From Strigops habroptila (Eukaryota > Chordata > Aves > Psittaciformes > Psittacidae): a DNA stretch of 64,000 bases. The notes beneath the pieces were generated by a model. That model did no database searches. It was not told where the DNA came from and saw only the letters and a list, made by a program, of their open reading frames with translations. Positions 60,801 to 64,000 of this stretch are shown one piece after another (position 1 is the stretch's first letter; the number at the start of each line of letters is the position of its first letter). Made by a program: the position numbers and the translations under genes. The DNA is taken from assembly GCF_004027225.2 (NCBI RefSeq), contig NC_044282.2, positions 64,221,725 through 64,285,724 on the forward strand, read 5' to 3'.

Positions 60801-63111
60801 TTCTTCAGGTTGCATTATTTATGGTTTTGCTTTGGGTTAGGTGGTGACATTTTCATTTGGTTTTGCATTATGTTAAGTAAGGTATATTTAGGACAAAAGC
60901 CCCCATGATCTTTATGTTAACATGGCAGCAAAGCCTGGGAAGAATGGCCTTATCAGAATGGTTTTTCCATTTTTAAGATATAATGTGTTCTAATGTGCTA
61001 GGAAACAAAAATAACTAAGAAGAGGTCTTAGTTCTCTCTTCTTCCTTAGCTAAGTTGCATGCTTATAAATAATCATATAATGCTAATTTATATTTTCCCC
61101 CGCAGGGTATGGTCTTCACTGCCACCGAGCTATCATCACCATCTGCAAACTAATTGGTATTAAAGACATGTACGCCAAGGTTTCTGGATCCAAAAACTTG
61201 ATTAACGTTACCAGAGCTCTGTTTAAAGGCTTGACAGAACAGGTAGAGTGCACGCTGAGTGGTTCTATACATCAGGTCAGGGGACAGAACGGGATTAATG
61301 TTGTAATAGTTTGTGGTCACACAGTTTATATTGAGGTTTAAAAGTAAGTAATTTTCCGAAGAGCAAACAAAATCAGCATGTAATTCCTCAGCAGTTGTCC
61401 GAAGTTGTCCACTCAGAAACAGCTGTATGTAATGCTACCTTTTCCACAACCAAGTGTCTCCAGGGGACATCTGAATTTCTGGGCTTTCATTTGTAGTGTT
61501 TTTGGTGACATTTGAAAAATCATGGGCAGAGGAAGTTGTGGCCCAGCTTTGCTTGCAGCTGCTTGTTTGTCTGCAATGTAGGTTTTCATTGCCTAAGAAC
61601 GGAACATCACAGCTGCTTCTATTGCTAGTATAATTAAGATCCCTGAAATAAGTCAGGGAGGTGGTATCATTTCCTCTAACTCAAAGTGCTCACAATGGAG
61701 ATGCCTCTCTCTGAGCCAGCTGCCTGTAGTTGATGGAAAGATCCAATATGCAGCATTTCATCATTCCTTTGAATACCAGCCTTAGGATGAGTCAGTCCTT
61801 TGGAAATTCCTGGTTATCTCATTTGGATGTAGAGCCTTGGTAGCTGCCAGGATTTGGCTGCTTACACTCCCGATATAGCTCTTCAAAGCTATAATTGTCA
61901 AATCTGTCGCCTTGTCCAGTTTAGCCTCAGTAAGGGAGGGGGTTATGATCCTCTTTGCCTAATGAGATAGTTACAGTTTCTTACCAGTATCTGAGGTTAG
62001 TCTGACTTGAAGAAGTCTGGCATATATTTTCAGTGTGTTGTCTCTGAGAAGTCTTTCACAGATTGAATAGAAGAAGGGCCTGCTGTATAGATTATTCTCC
62101 AAGAGGGTGATCAGGCATTGGAACAGGATTCCCAGGGCAGTGGTATAATCACTGTCCCTGGAAGTGTTCAGAAAACCTGTAGATGAGGCCCTTAGAGACA
62201 TTGTATAGTGGTGGCCTTGGCAATCCTGGGGTAACGTTTGGAGTTGATGATTGTAAAGGTCTTTTCCAACCTGGTTGATTCTGTGATTGCTTTGAGGTGA
62301 CCACTTGATATATTTTCTTGACTTCCCTGCATAGGAAAAATTTCCTGTTCCCAGTAGACATTTATTCTGTGAACTGTTATTCTGAGTGTTAACAAAACAA
62401 CTTGTATGTGAGGAAGAGGTATAGTTGAAAATAATGTTAAATTCATATCATTATATTAGCTAGTATTACCTATCAGGGCAGGAATAAGCACTTTATTGTT
62501 GTCAAAGCAAAATTTATATAGGCAAAAATAAAGACATAATAATGTTCCTGCATGTTACTGACATGCCAAGATGAATCCCTGTTAGCAGGATGTTCCTTTT
62601 CTGGCCACGTGCTTTCCAGAAGCATCCTCTAGGATGGCTTTGTCATGCTAGTATATCTGCAGTCTAGCTCTCTGAATTCCTGCTGCTTATGCAATTAGCT
62701 CATCTGCAACCCATGGGGATGAGCTTGACAAGTAATGTAATTTACACAGTGTTTAAACTGTTTATTTTAAACTGTTTATTAGTAAATTGACTCTTTCTTA
62801 CCCCATACACCATGTAGAATTTGACCTGAAGTAAGCCACCATTGTGTGTCATTGCTTTGATTGTCTTTTCTCTTTCCTGCTCCCAGGAGACTCACCAGCA
62901 GTTAGCGAACCAGAAGAGTCTCTGTGTAGTAGAGTTCCGGGAGGAGCAGGGCCCTCTGCCCATCGTTGTGGCACTGCCTGAGGGGACTGTCCGGGAGGAT
63001 CCCGAGCCTGAAGATGAGGTTCCAGACATAAAGCTGGAGTGGAGTGATGTGAAAGCAGCTCAGGGAATGAAGAAATCTCCGTGGGTGAATGTCAGACGGA
63101 CAATATGGTAA
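18804..63111 (+). CDS. MRPS5: MRPS5, mitochondrial ribosomal protein uS5m (spliced gene, 11 coding exons)
   Basis: Encodes uS5m, a core protein of the mitochondrial 28S small ribosomal subunit; bacterial S5 homologues act near the mRNA path and in decoding accuracy. Eleven exons (18804-18864, 25114-25251, 36437-36562, 36851-37084, 41967-42001, 52066-52156, 53581-53627, 54725-54782, 56068-56130, 61106-61242, 62887-63111) join in frame to 404 residues plus TAA, all with GT-AG introns. Residues 1-55 contain no acidic residue and several Arg/Lys, as in a mitochondrial presequence. Residues 85-98 are Lys/Arg-rich and 129-162 form a charged helical segment. About 187-255 is the S5 RNA-binding domain with GNGKGAAG at 222-229, and about 264-350 the S5 C-terminal domain. 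Human MRPS5 is 430 residues; the difference lies in the N-terminus. The start is the first ATG in frame and has a strong Kozak context (A at -3, G at +4). No frameshift or internal stop. Confidence 0.97.
18999..19046. repeat. 48-nt perfect alternating purine-pyrimidine tract (TG/CA/CG), Z-DNA-prone
   Basis: Every base alternates purine-pyrimidine for 48 nt, mostly TG and CA steps, ending in GCGCGC. It starts 135 bp downstream of the exon 1 donor, at the edge of the CpG island. Alternating TG/CG tracts are the classic Z-DNA-forming sequence. Its location next to the promoter makes a structural role possible; it is also a potential length-polymorphic microsatellite. Confidence 0.9.
19081..19430 (+). 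mobile_element. CR1 LINE 3' fragment, about 350 bp
   Basis: Sense-oriented CR1 tail: it starts with the CTCTACAACTACCTGAAAGG block, continues through GGCATTGGAACAGGCTGCC and the TTGGACTTGACGATCTTAAAGG motif, and ends in TTGATTCTGTCATCTG, a decayed octamer end. It sits directly inside the start of MRPS5 intron 1. Confidence 0.93.
19486..19493. promoter_or_regulatory. Consensus CRE (TGACGTCA)
   Basis: Perfect palindromic cAMP-response element, the binding site type of CREB/ATF factors, in unique sequence just after a CR1 fragment and about 620 bp downstream of MRPS5 exon 1. The retained CpG in the core suggests the site is hypomethylated or maintained. Activity is inference. Confidence 0.45.
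24541..24728 (-). mobile_element. CR1 LINE internal fragment
   Basis: Minus-strand reading gives CR1 ORF2 C-terminal features ([43 protein letters not shown]), corresponding to the stretch after the reverse transcriptase catalytic core. Both ends are truncated and no 3' tail is present. It is an older, decayed copy. Confidence 0.85.
25114..25251 (+). CDS. MRPS5: MRPS5 coding exon 2
   Basis: Acceptor ttttag|GGTTTG and donor ACAT|gtaagt. Encodes residues 21-66, starting [10 protein letters not shown] and ending QSSFFNT; the last base begins codon 67. The aromatic/Ser segment before the conserved [13 protein letters not shown] of exon 3 matches the layout of the vertebrate MRPS5 N-terminus (SFF..LTADELW). 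The first acidic residue of the protein, E56, lies here, so the presequence probably ends within this exon. Confidence 0.92.
28075..28185. repeat. G/T-rich low-complexity tract
   Basis: About 110 nt composed almost only of T and G (TTTGG, TTTTGTTTG units) on the + strand, in intron 2. It is strand-asymmetric simple sequence; no unit is kept in register, so it is not a clean microsatellite. Confidence 0.85.
31615..31735. mobile_element. Ancient interspersed-repeat remnant
   Basis: The stretch CATCAGACCAAATGTCGGATCATCCTAACTGAGCATCCTGTCTCCAACAG (read in pieces: CATCAGACCAAATG, then CATCCTGTCTCCAACAG) resembles a widespread reptile/bird repeat whose core reads roughly TCAGACCAA..GTCCATCTAGCCCAG.ATCCTGTCTCC.ACAG. 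Family name not assigned from memory; could be an old CR1-related or SINE tail. Edges are approximate. Confidence 0.45.
34425..34967 (-). mobile_element. CR1 LINE, 5'-truncated, about 540 bp, well preserved
   Basis: The + strand begins with ATAGAATCATAGAGTAGTAAGG and the GGTTGGAAAGGACC block, so the element is antisense to MRPS5. Minus translation is open for about 150 codons and gives the end of CR1 ORF2 ([40 protein letters not shown]). It closely resembles the copies at 44365-45152 and 52880-53295, so these three appear to be one subfamily. Confidence 0.96.
35177..35203. repeat. Inverted repeat, 10-bp stem
   Basis: TGTAATACAG (35177-35186) and CTGTATTACA (35194-35203) pair perfectly around a 7-nt loop, in intron 2. 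Confidence 0.7.
35399..35536 (-). mobile_element. CR1 LINE 3' fragment, about 140 bp
   Basis: Begins CCATAGAATAGTTTGAGTTGG with the GGAAGGGGCC and CTCATCTAATCCAACCC blocks, followed by CAGGGACATCTTCAACTAGATCA. This is the same subfamily style as the 10.2 kb element rather than the 34.4 kb one. Antisense to MRPS5. Confidence 0.9.
36437..36562 (+). CDS. MRPS5: MRPS5 coding exon 3 (basic linker)
   Basis: Acceptor tttttttttcag|TGACAG and donor GAAG|gtagat. Encodes residues 67-108: [15 protein letters not shown], then the lysine/arginine run at residues 85-98 ([14 protein letters not shown]), then [10 protein letters not shown]. The [13 protein letters not shown] block is a highly conserved hallmark of vertebrate MRPS5. 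The basic run is the likely rRNA-contacting extension that bacterial S5 lacks. Confidence 0.97.
36563..36850 (+). other. MRPS5: MRPS5 intron 3 (288 bp)
   Basis: GT-AG intron, phase 1, the shortest in the gene. No feature inside. Confidence 0.95.
36851..37084 (+). CDS. MRPS5: MRPS5 coding exon 4
   Basis: Acceptor tatttttaag|GACGTT and donor GGAG|gtaaga. Encodes residues 109-186: the conserved [10 protein letters not shown] at 112-121, a highly charged predicted helix (about 129-162; [17 protein letters not shown]), then GWSGKCWGG (166-174) and DPPDPGPNG (178-186). The WSG..WGG and PPDPGP motifs are typical of mitochondrial uS5m and lie just before the RNA-binding domain. Confidence 0.97.
37085..41966 (+). 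other. MRPS5: MRPS5 intron 4 (4.9 kb)
   Basis: GT-AG intron, phase 1. A 21-nt poly-T run lies at 37782-37802. A short near-duplication with TAATTATAACAAG occurs twice near 41524-41553. No CR1 recognised and no other exon. Confidence 0.85.
41967..42001 (+). CDS. MRPS5: MRPS5 coding exon 5 (35-nt micro-size exon)
   Basis: Acceptor tctccccacag|AAACTT and donor TTGAG|gtaagc. It completes codon 187 and encodes [12 protein letters not shown] (187-198), the strand that opens the S5 RNA-binding domain. It is isolated by 4.9 kb and 10 kb introns, so it would be missed by ORF-length criteria. Frame is restored to phase 0, exactly as exon 6 requires. Confidence 0.95.
42519..42970 (-). mobile_element. 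Old CR1-like LINE fragment
   Basis: Antisense, strongly diverged CR1 coding region: the + strand shows the words CCTAATTTAGCATCATTGGCAAA, GAGACAATTTCAGAAGCTTTGC and TATGAACCCATGTTGGCTATGAC, which correspond to reverse-transcriptase ORF blocks in older CR1 subfamilies. Reading frame is destroyed. Edges are approximate. Confidence 0.75.
44365..45152 (+). mobile_element. CR1 LINE, 5'-truncated, about 790 bp, open ORF2 tail
   Basis: Sense-oriented CR1. An uninterrupted 232-codon frame (44369-45067) encodes the C-terminal part of the CR1 ORF2 protein ([59 protein letters not shown]) and stops with TAG. The 3'UTR then reads through GGGGGGTTGGAACTAGGTGATCTTAAGG to the degenerate octamer end near TGATTCTGTG. 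The open frame implies a relatively young insertion. It lacks the endonuclease and catalytic RT parts, so it cannot move by itself. Confidence 0.96.
49140..49830. other. Unclassified purine-rich block in intron 5
   Basis: Composition changes from T-rich intron to a purine-rich, GC-richer stretch with two successive + strand open frames (49277-49471 and 49567-49818) and runs such as GGAGAACAAGGGAGGGATC. I cannot match it to a host protein or a named repeat. It could be a decayed retroelement or ancient insertion; boundaries follow the composition change. Confidence 0.3.
50738..50769 (+). other. G-run cluster, possible G-quadruplex
   Basis: The + (transcribed-sense) strand has G4, G6 and G9 runs at 50738-50741, 50747-50752 and 50761-50769. 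The last run can supply two stacks, giving four G-tracts with loops of 1-8 nt. Folding is inference. Confidence 0.5.
51090..51240. repeat. AT-rich low-complexity tract
   Basis: Imperfect TATA/ATGTAT alternation for about 150 nt in intron 5, probably a degenerated TA/TATG microsatellite. Confidence 0.7.
52066..52156 (+). CDS. MRPS5: MRPS5 coding exon 6 (S5 RNA-binding loop)
   Basis: Acceptor tttttccctcag|GTGAAA and donor GCAG|gtatgt. Encodes [19 protein letters not shown] then [12 protein letters not shown] (residues 199-228 plus the start of G229). GNGKGAAG (222-229) is the glycine-rich loop characteristic of all S5 proteins, which packs against small-subunit rRNA. The match to the family is unambiguous. 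Confidence 0.98.
52157..53580 (+). other. MRPS5: MRPS5 intron 6 (1.4 kb)
   Basis: GT-AG intron, phase 1. It carries a CR1 at 52880-53295, about 285 bp upstream of exon 7. Confidence 0.93.
52880..53295 (-). mobile_element. CR1 LINE 3' fragment, about 415 bp
   Basis: The + strand opens with three consecutive octamers (CATAGAATCATAGAATCATAGAAT), the longest such tail in the window, then GGGTTGGAAAGGACCTTAAG. The minus strand encodes [15 protein letters not shown] and [19 protein letters not shown]. It is truncated at TCAGCCTGTCTTCAA. Very similar to the 34.4 and 44.4 kb copies and antisense to MRPS5. Confidence 0.96.
53581..53627 (+). CDS. MRPS5: MRPS5 coding exon 7 (47 nt)
   Basis: Acceptor ctttcttgcag|GTTTTG and donor GGAAA|gtatgt. 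Completes G229 and encodes [15 protein letters not shown] (230-244), the helix after the glycine loop in the S5 domain. The exon ends in phase 0 and continues as [15 protein letters not shown] in exon 8, matching the family order. Confidence 0.96.
53628..54724 (+). other. MRPS5: MRPS5 intron 7 (1.1 kb)
   Basis: GT-AG intron, phase 0. About 40% of it is a CR1 fragment (53768-54193). Confidence 0.93.
53768..54193 (-). mobile_element. CR1 LINE 3' fragment, about 425 bp
   Basis: The + strand starts TCATAGAATCATTAGGTTGGAAAAGACC and shows CAACCATAAACCTAACACTGCC and GCCCTGGACAGCCTGTTCC. This is a different CR1 subfamily from the 34.4/44.4/52.9 kb group and is more similar to the 19.1 and 62.1 kb pieces, which are in the opposite orientation. 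It is truncated near CTTCACCAGCGTCATGCTCTTC. Confidence 0.94.
54725..54782 (+). CDS. MRPS5: MRPS5 coding exon 8 (58 nt)
   Basis: Acceptor attccctag|GCAAAG and donor CACTA|gtaagt. Encodes [19 protein letters not shown] (245-263) and the first base of I264. This is the second helix of the S5 RNA-binding domain. Phase 1 exit is shared with exon 9. Confidence 0.96.
54783..56067 (+). other. MRPS5: MRPS5 intron 8 (1.3 kb)
   Basis: GT-AG intron, phase 1, with a strong polypyrimidine acceptor (tttttttttcctcccctccag). No repeat family recognised. Confidence 0.93.
56068..56130 (+). CDS. MRPS5: MRPS5 coding exon 9 (63 nt)
   Basis: Acceptor cccctccag|TTTACC and donor AAAG|gtaatt. Encodes residues 264-284, [21 protein letters not shown], plus the start of G285. 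This basic strand leads into the S5 C-terminal domain. The phase joins exon 10 to give the family motif [11 protein letters not shown]. Confidence 0.96.
56400..56530 (-). mobile_element. CR1 LINE internal fragment
   Basis: The + strand words CAGCTTCCCAGGGATCTAGG, GTGAGGCTGATTAGCCTGTA and ATTTCCTGGGTCCTCC correspond to a conserved CR1 ORF2 stretch in antisense. The copy is short, without 3' tail, and diverged. Confidence 0.75.
56794..56829. repeat. Near-perfect 18-bp tandem duplication
   Basis: The unit ATACAACACGTTCACAT is followed by a second copy with one change (ACAACACATTCACATAT), in intron 9. Confidence 0.75.
58570..58665 (-). mobile_element. CR1 LINE 3' end, about 95 bp
   Basis: The + strand reads TCACAGAATCACAGAATGG then GTTTGGGTTGGAAGGGACC, CAGTTCCAACCCCCC and CAGGGACACCTTCCACCA. 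It is a typical very short CR1 3' stub, antisense to MRPS5. Confidence 0.93.
59453..59482. repeat. Perfect 30-bp palindrome
   Basis: The 15-bp half AACAAATGAGTGTTG is followed immediately by its exact reverse complement CAACACTCATTTGTT with no spacer. There is no repeat family or gene nearby to explain it. On the RNA it would form a 13-bp or so hairpin within the MRPS5 pre-mRNA. Confidence 0.9.
60609..60630. repeat. Short TTA/TTG trinucleotide run
   Basis: TATTATTATTGTTGTTGTTG-type simple repeat in intron 9. Confidence 0.8.
61106..61242 (+). CDS. MRPS5: MRPS5 coding exon 10 (S5 C-terminal domain)
   Basis: Acceptor ttttcccccgcag|GGTATG and donor AACAG|gtagag. Encodes residues 285-330, including [31 protein letters not shown] and [13 protein letters not shown]. 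The pattern G-G-HR-I-GI-D-V-GS-N-A-L is the S5 C-terminal signature. V310 in AKVSGS falls at human position 336 when the 26-residue N-terminal length difference is added. Confidence 0.98.
61243..62886 (+). other. MRPS5: MRPS5 intron 10 (1.6 kb)
   Basis: GT-AG intron, phase 0, with a long pyrimidine-rich acceptor. It carries a sense CR1 3' piece at 62098-62289. Confidence 0.93.
62098..62289 (+). mobile_element. CR1 LINE 3' fragment, about 190 bp
   Basis: Sense CR1 tail: GGTGATCAGGCATTGGAACAG, CCCTGGAAGTGTTCAGAAAA, GTAAAGGTCTTTTCCAACCTGG and the terminal TTGATTCTGTGATTG. Similar to the 19.1 kb copy but more decayed. Confidence 0.93.
62887..63111 (+). CDS. MRPS5: MRPS5 coding exon 11 (stop codon)
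   Basis: Acceptor tcctgctcccag|GAGACT. Encodes residues 331-404, [20 protein letters not shown], then [12 protein letters not shown], the acidic [15 protein letters not shown], and ends [11 protein letters not shown] before TAA at 63109-63111. The acidic C-terminal extension beyond the bacterial S5 fold is typical of the mitochondrial protein and matches the vertebrate family in length and order. Confidence 0.98.
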   Translation, partial: ETHQQLANQKSLCVVEFREEQGPLPIVVALPEGTVREDPEPEDEVPDIKLEWSDVKAAQGMKKSPWVNVRRTIW

Positions 63112-63462
63112 AAGCTTCAGTCCCTCTGTCTCTTCTGCTCAGAGATGCAACAGGGAAAGCCAGCCCAGATGGACAAGTTGTCTGGGCTTACATTTCAGAG
63201 GAGGGCATCATAATCATACCATTCAAATTGCTGCTGCCATTGCTACCATTCTGTTTGCTTTCCCACAATTCTTCTGACCACTGTTCTACTAGGGACGTTC
63301 AGATGGAAACACTCAGTGAACATGACTTTGTCTTCAAGCATGCATTTACTTGATTCCTGAAGATGATGAGTAATCAACAGATCACGTGTCTTTCACAAGC
63401 TTTTGGGAAACTACTGGAAAGATAAGCTTGTGAAAGCAATAAAGAATCCTCAGAATGAGCTC
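63112..63462 (+). other. MRPS5: MRPS5 3'UTR (about 350 nt)
   Basis: Runs from the stop codon to the estimated cleavage site 15-20 nt after AATAAA. No conserved element recognised. The inverted words AAGCTTGTGAAAG and CTTTCACAAGCTT (63425-63437 and 63390-63402) could pair over the region just upstream of the poly(A) signal. Confidence 0.7.
63438..63443 (+). terminator. MRPS5: Polyadenylation signal AATAAA
   Basis: Canonical hexamer 327 nt after the stop codon, followed by a GT-rich downstream element (GTGTGAGTTTGTTGGTGTC, from 63465). Both halves of a standard vertebrate poly(A) site are present and no earlier AATAAA lies in the 3'UTR. Confidence 0.9.
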
Positions 63463-64000
63463 AGTGTGAGTTTGTTGGTGTCTTTTTTGGAAAATGCCTA
63501 TGTCTGGGAGATGTGATGGAAGCAGCAGTAGTGGGAGTTGATGTGTGCACTCTCCATCGCACTCCCTAGGCTCACTCATTATGATAGGGGAACTGTGAGA
63601 CCAGAAAGTAGTAGTTGTGTGTCTTCTGGTGGGGAGGAAGAGGGACAAGGGTGGGCAACAAGGTGATGGTGGGCAACAAGATGAGTTGTGCAAAAATTAT
63701 TCATGCAAGTGAGGGAGTTCCCCAAGTGAAGCAGAGCCCAAATATCTGAGGACAGACACCCCCCAGTCTCCTGTGGGATATTGCAGTATTTTGACTGGCT
63801 TTGGAAGTCCACTCCAAAACCTGCAATCCAGCCTGCTTATGATACTCTCCTCTGCACATGTGCTGGAAGAAGACCTAACTTCATTTTCTGCCAATTTCTG
63901 TTCTCACTGCTAGTGCAGGATAAAACAATGCATTATTCTCTGTGGATCTTTTCTCCATCAATCAAAGCACAGGGAAGTGTCTGACTGATTTATAGCTGGT
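63463..64000. other. Downstream flank, no gene seen
   Basis: GGTGGGCAACAAGG is imperfectly duplicated at about 63650-63680. No exon or repeat family recognised to the window end. Confidence 0.6.

Larger units (their letters stand above)
56131..61105 (+). other. MRPS5: MRPS5 intron 9 (5.0 kb)
   Basis: GT-AG intron, phase 1. It contains two antisense CR1 pieces (56400-56530 and 58570-58665), an 18-bp near-tandem duplication (56794-56829), a perfect 30-bp palindrome (59453-59482) and a short TTA/TTG run (60609-60630). No exon recognised. Confidence 0.87.

Noticed and set aside
1..64000. CRISPR arrays, operons, phage or bacterial elements
   Set aside because: No regularly spaced repeats or prokaryotic gene layout; CR1 content and spliced gene structure show avian nuclear DNA.

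Overview
This is a vertebrate nuclear DNA window, almost certainly from a bird. The diagnostic sign is a set of CR1 LINE fragments with the avian-type 3' end: short ATTCTATG-type octamer repeats next to a conserved GGTTGGAA(A/G)GGACC block. There is no prokaryotic or organellar gene organisation, intron-exon structure is clear, and the only GC-rich, CpG-rich stretch is one promoter island at about 18.2-19.0 kb.

The window holds one recognisable gene. It is MRPS5 (mitochondrial small-subunit ribosomal protein uS5m) on the + strand, from the start codon at 18804 to the stop at 63109-63111, followed by a 3'UTR with AATAAA at 63438. I reconstructed 11 coding exons of 61, 138, 126, 234, 35, 91, 47, 58, 63, 137 and 225 nt. 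They join in frame through GT-AG introns into a 404-residue protein. It has an N-terminal mitochondrial targeting region, a lysine-rich linker, a charged helical segment, an S5 double-stranded-RNA-binding-like domain with the GNGKGAAG loop, and an S5 C-terminal domain. About 97% of the roughly 44 kb gene is intron.

Layout. 1 to about 17.9 kb: no convincing exon; one long truncated CR1 (10.17-11.14 kb) and several AT-rich, homeodomain-site-rich blocks that look like conserved non-coding elements (about 5.1-5.4, 13.7-14.3, 15.6-16.1 and 17.1-17.6 kb). 18.2-19.0 kb: CpG-island promoter and exon 1, followed by a 48-nt perfect purine-pyrimidine alternating tract, a CR1 piece and a consensus CRE. 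25-63 kb: exons 2-11, with CR1 fragments in both orientations in introns 1, 2, 5, 6, 7, 9 and 10. 63.1-64 kb: 3'UTR and a downstream flank with no recognised gene.

Nothing here looks like a new multi-gene system. The points most worth following up are the promoter architecture (divergent ORF with a perfect Kozak context, Z-DNA-prone tract, intronic CRE), the inverted CR1 pair flanking exons 3-5 that could favour back-splicing, a perfect 30-bp palindrome in intron 9, and the candidate conserved elements upstream. Family assignments rest on reading the translations against remembered family features; no database search was run.
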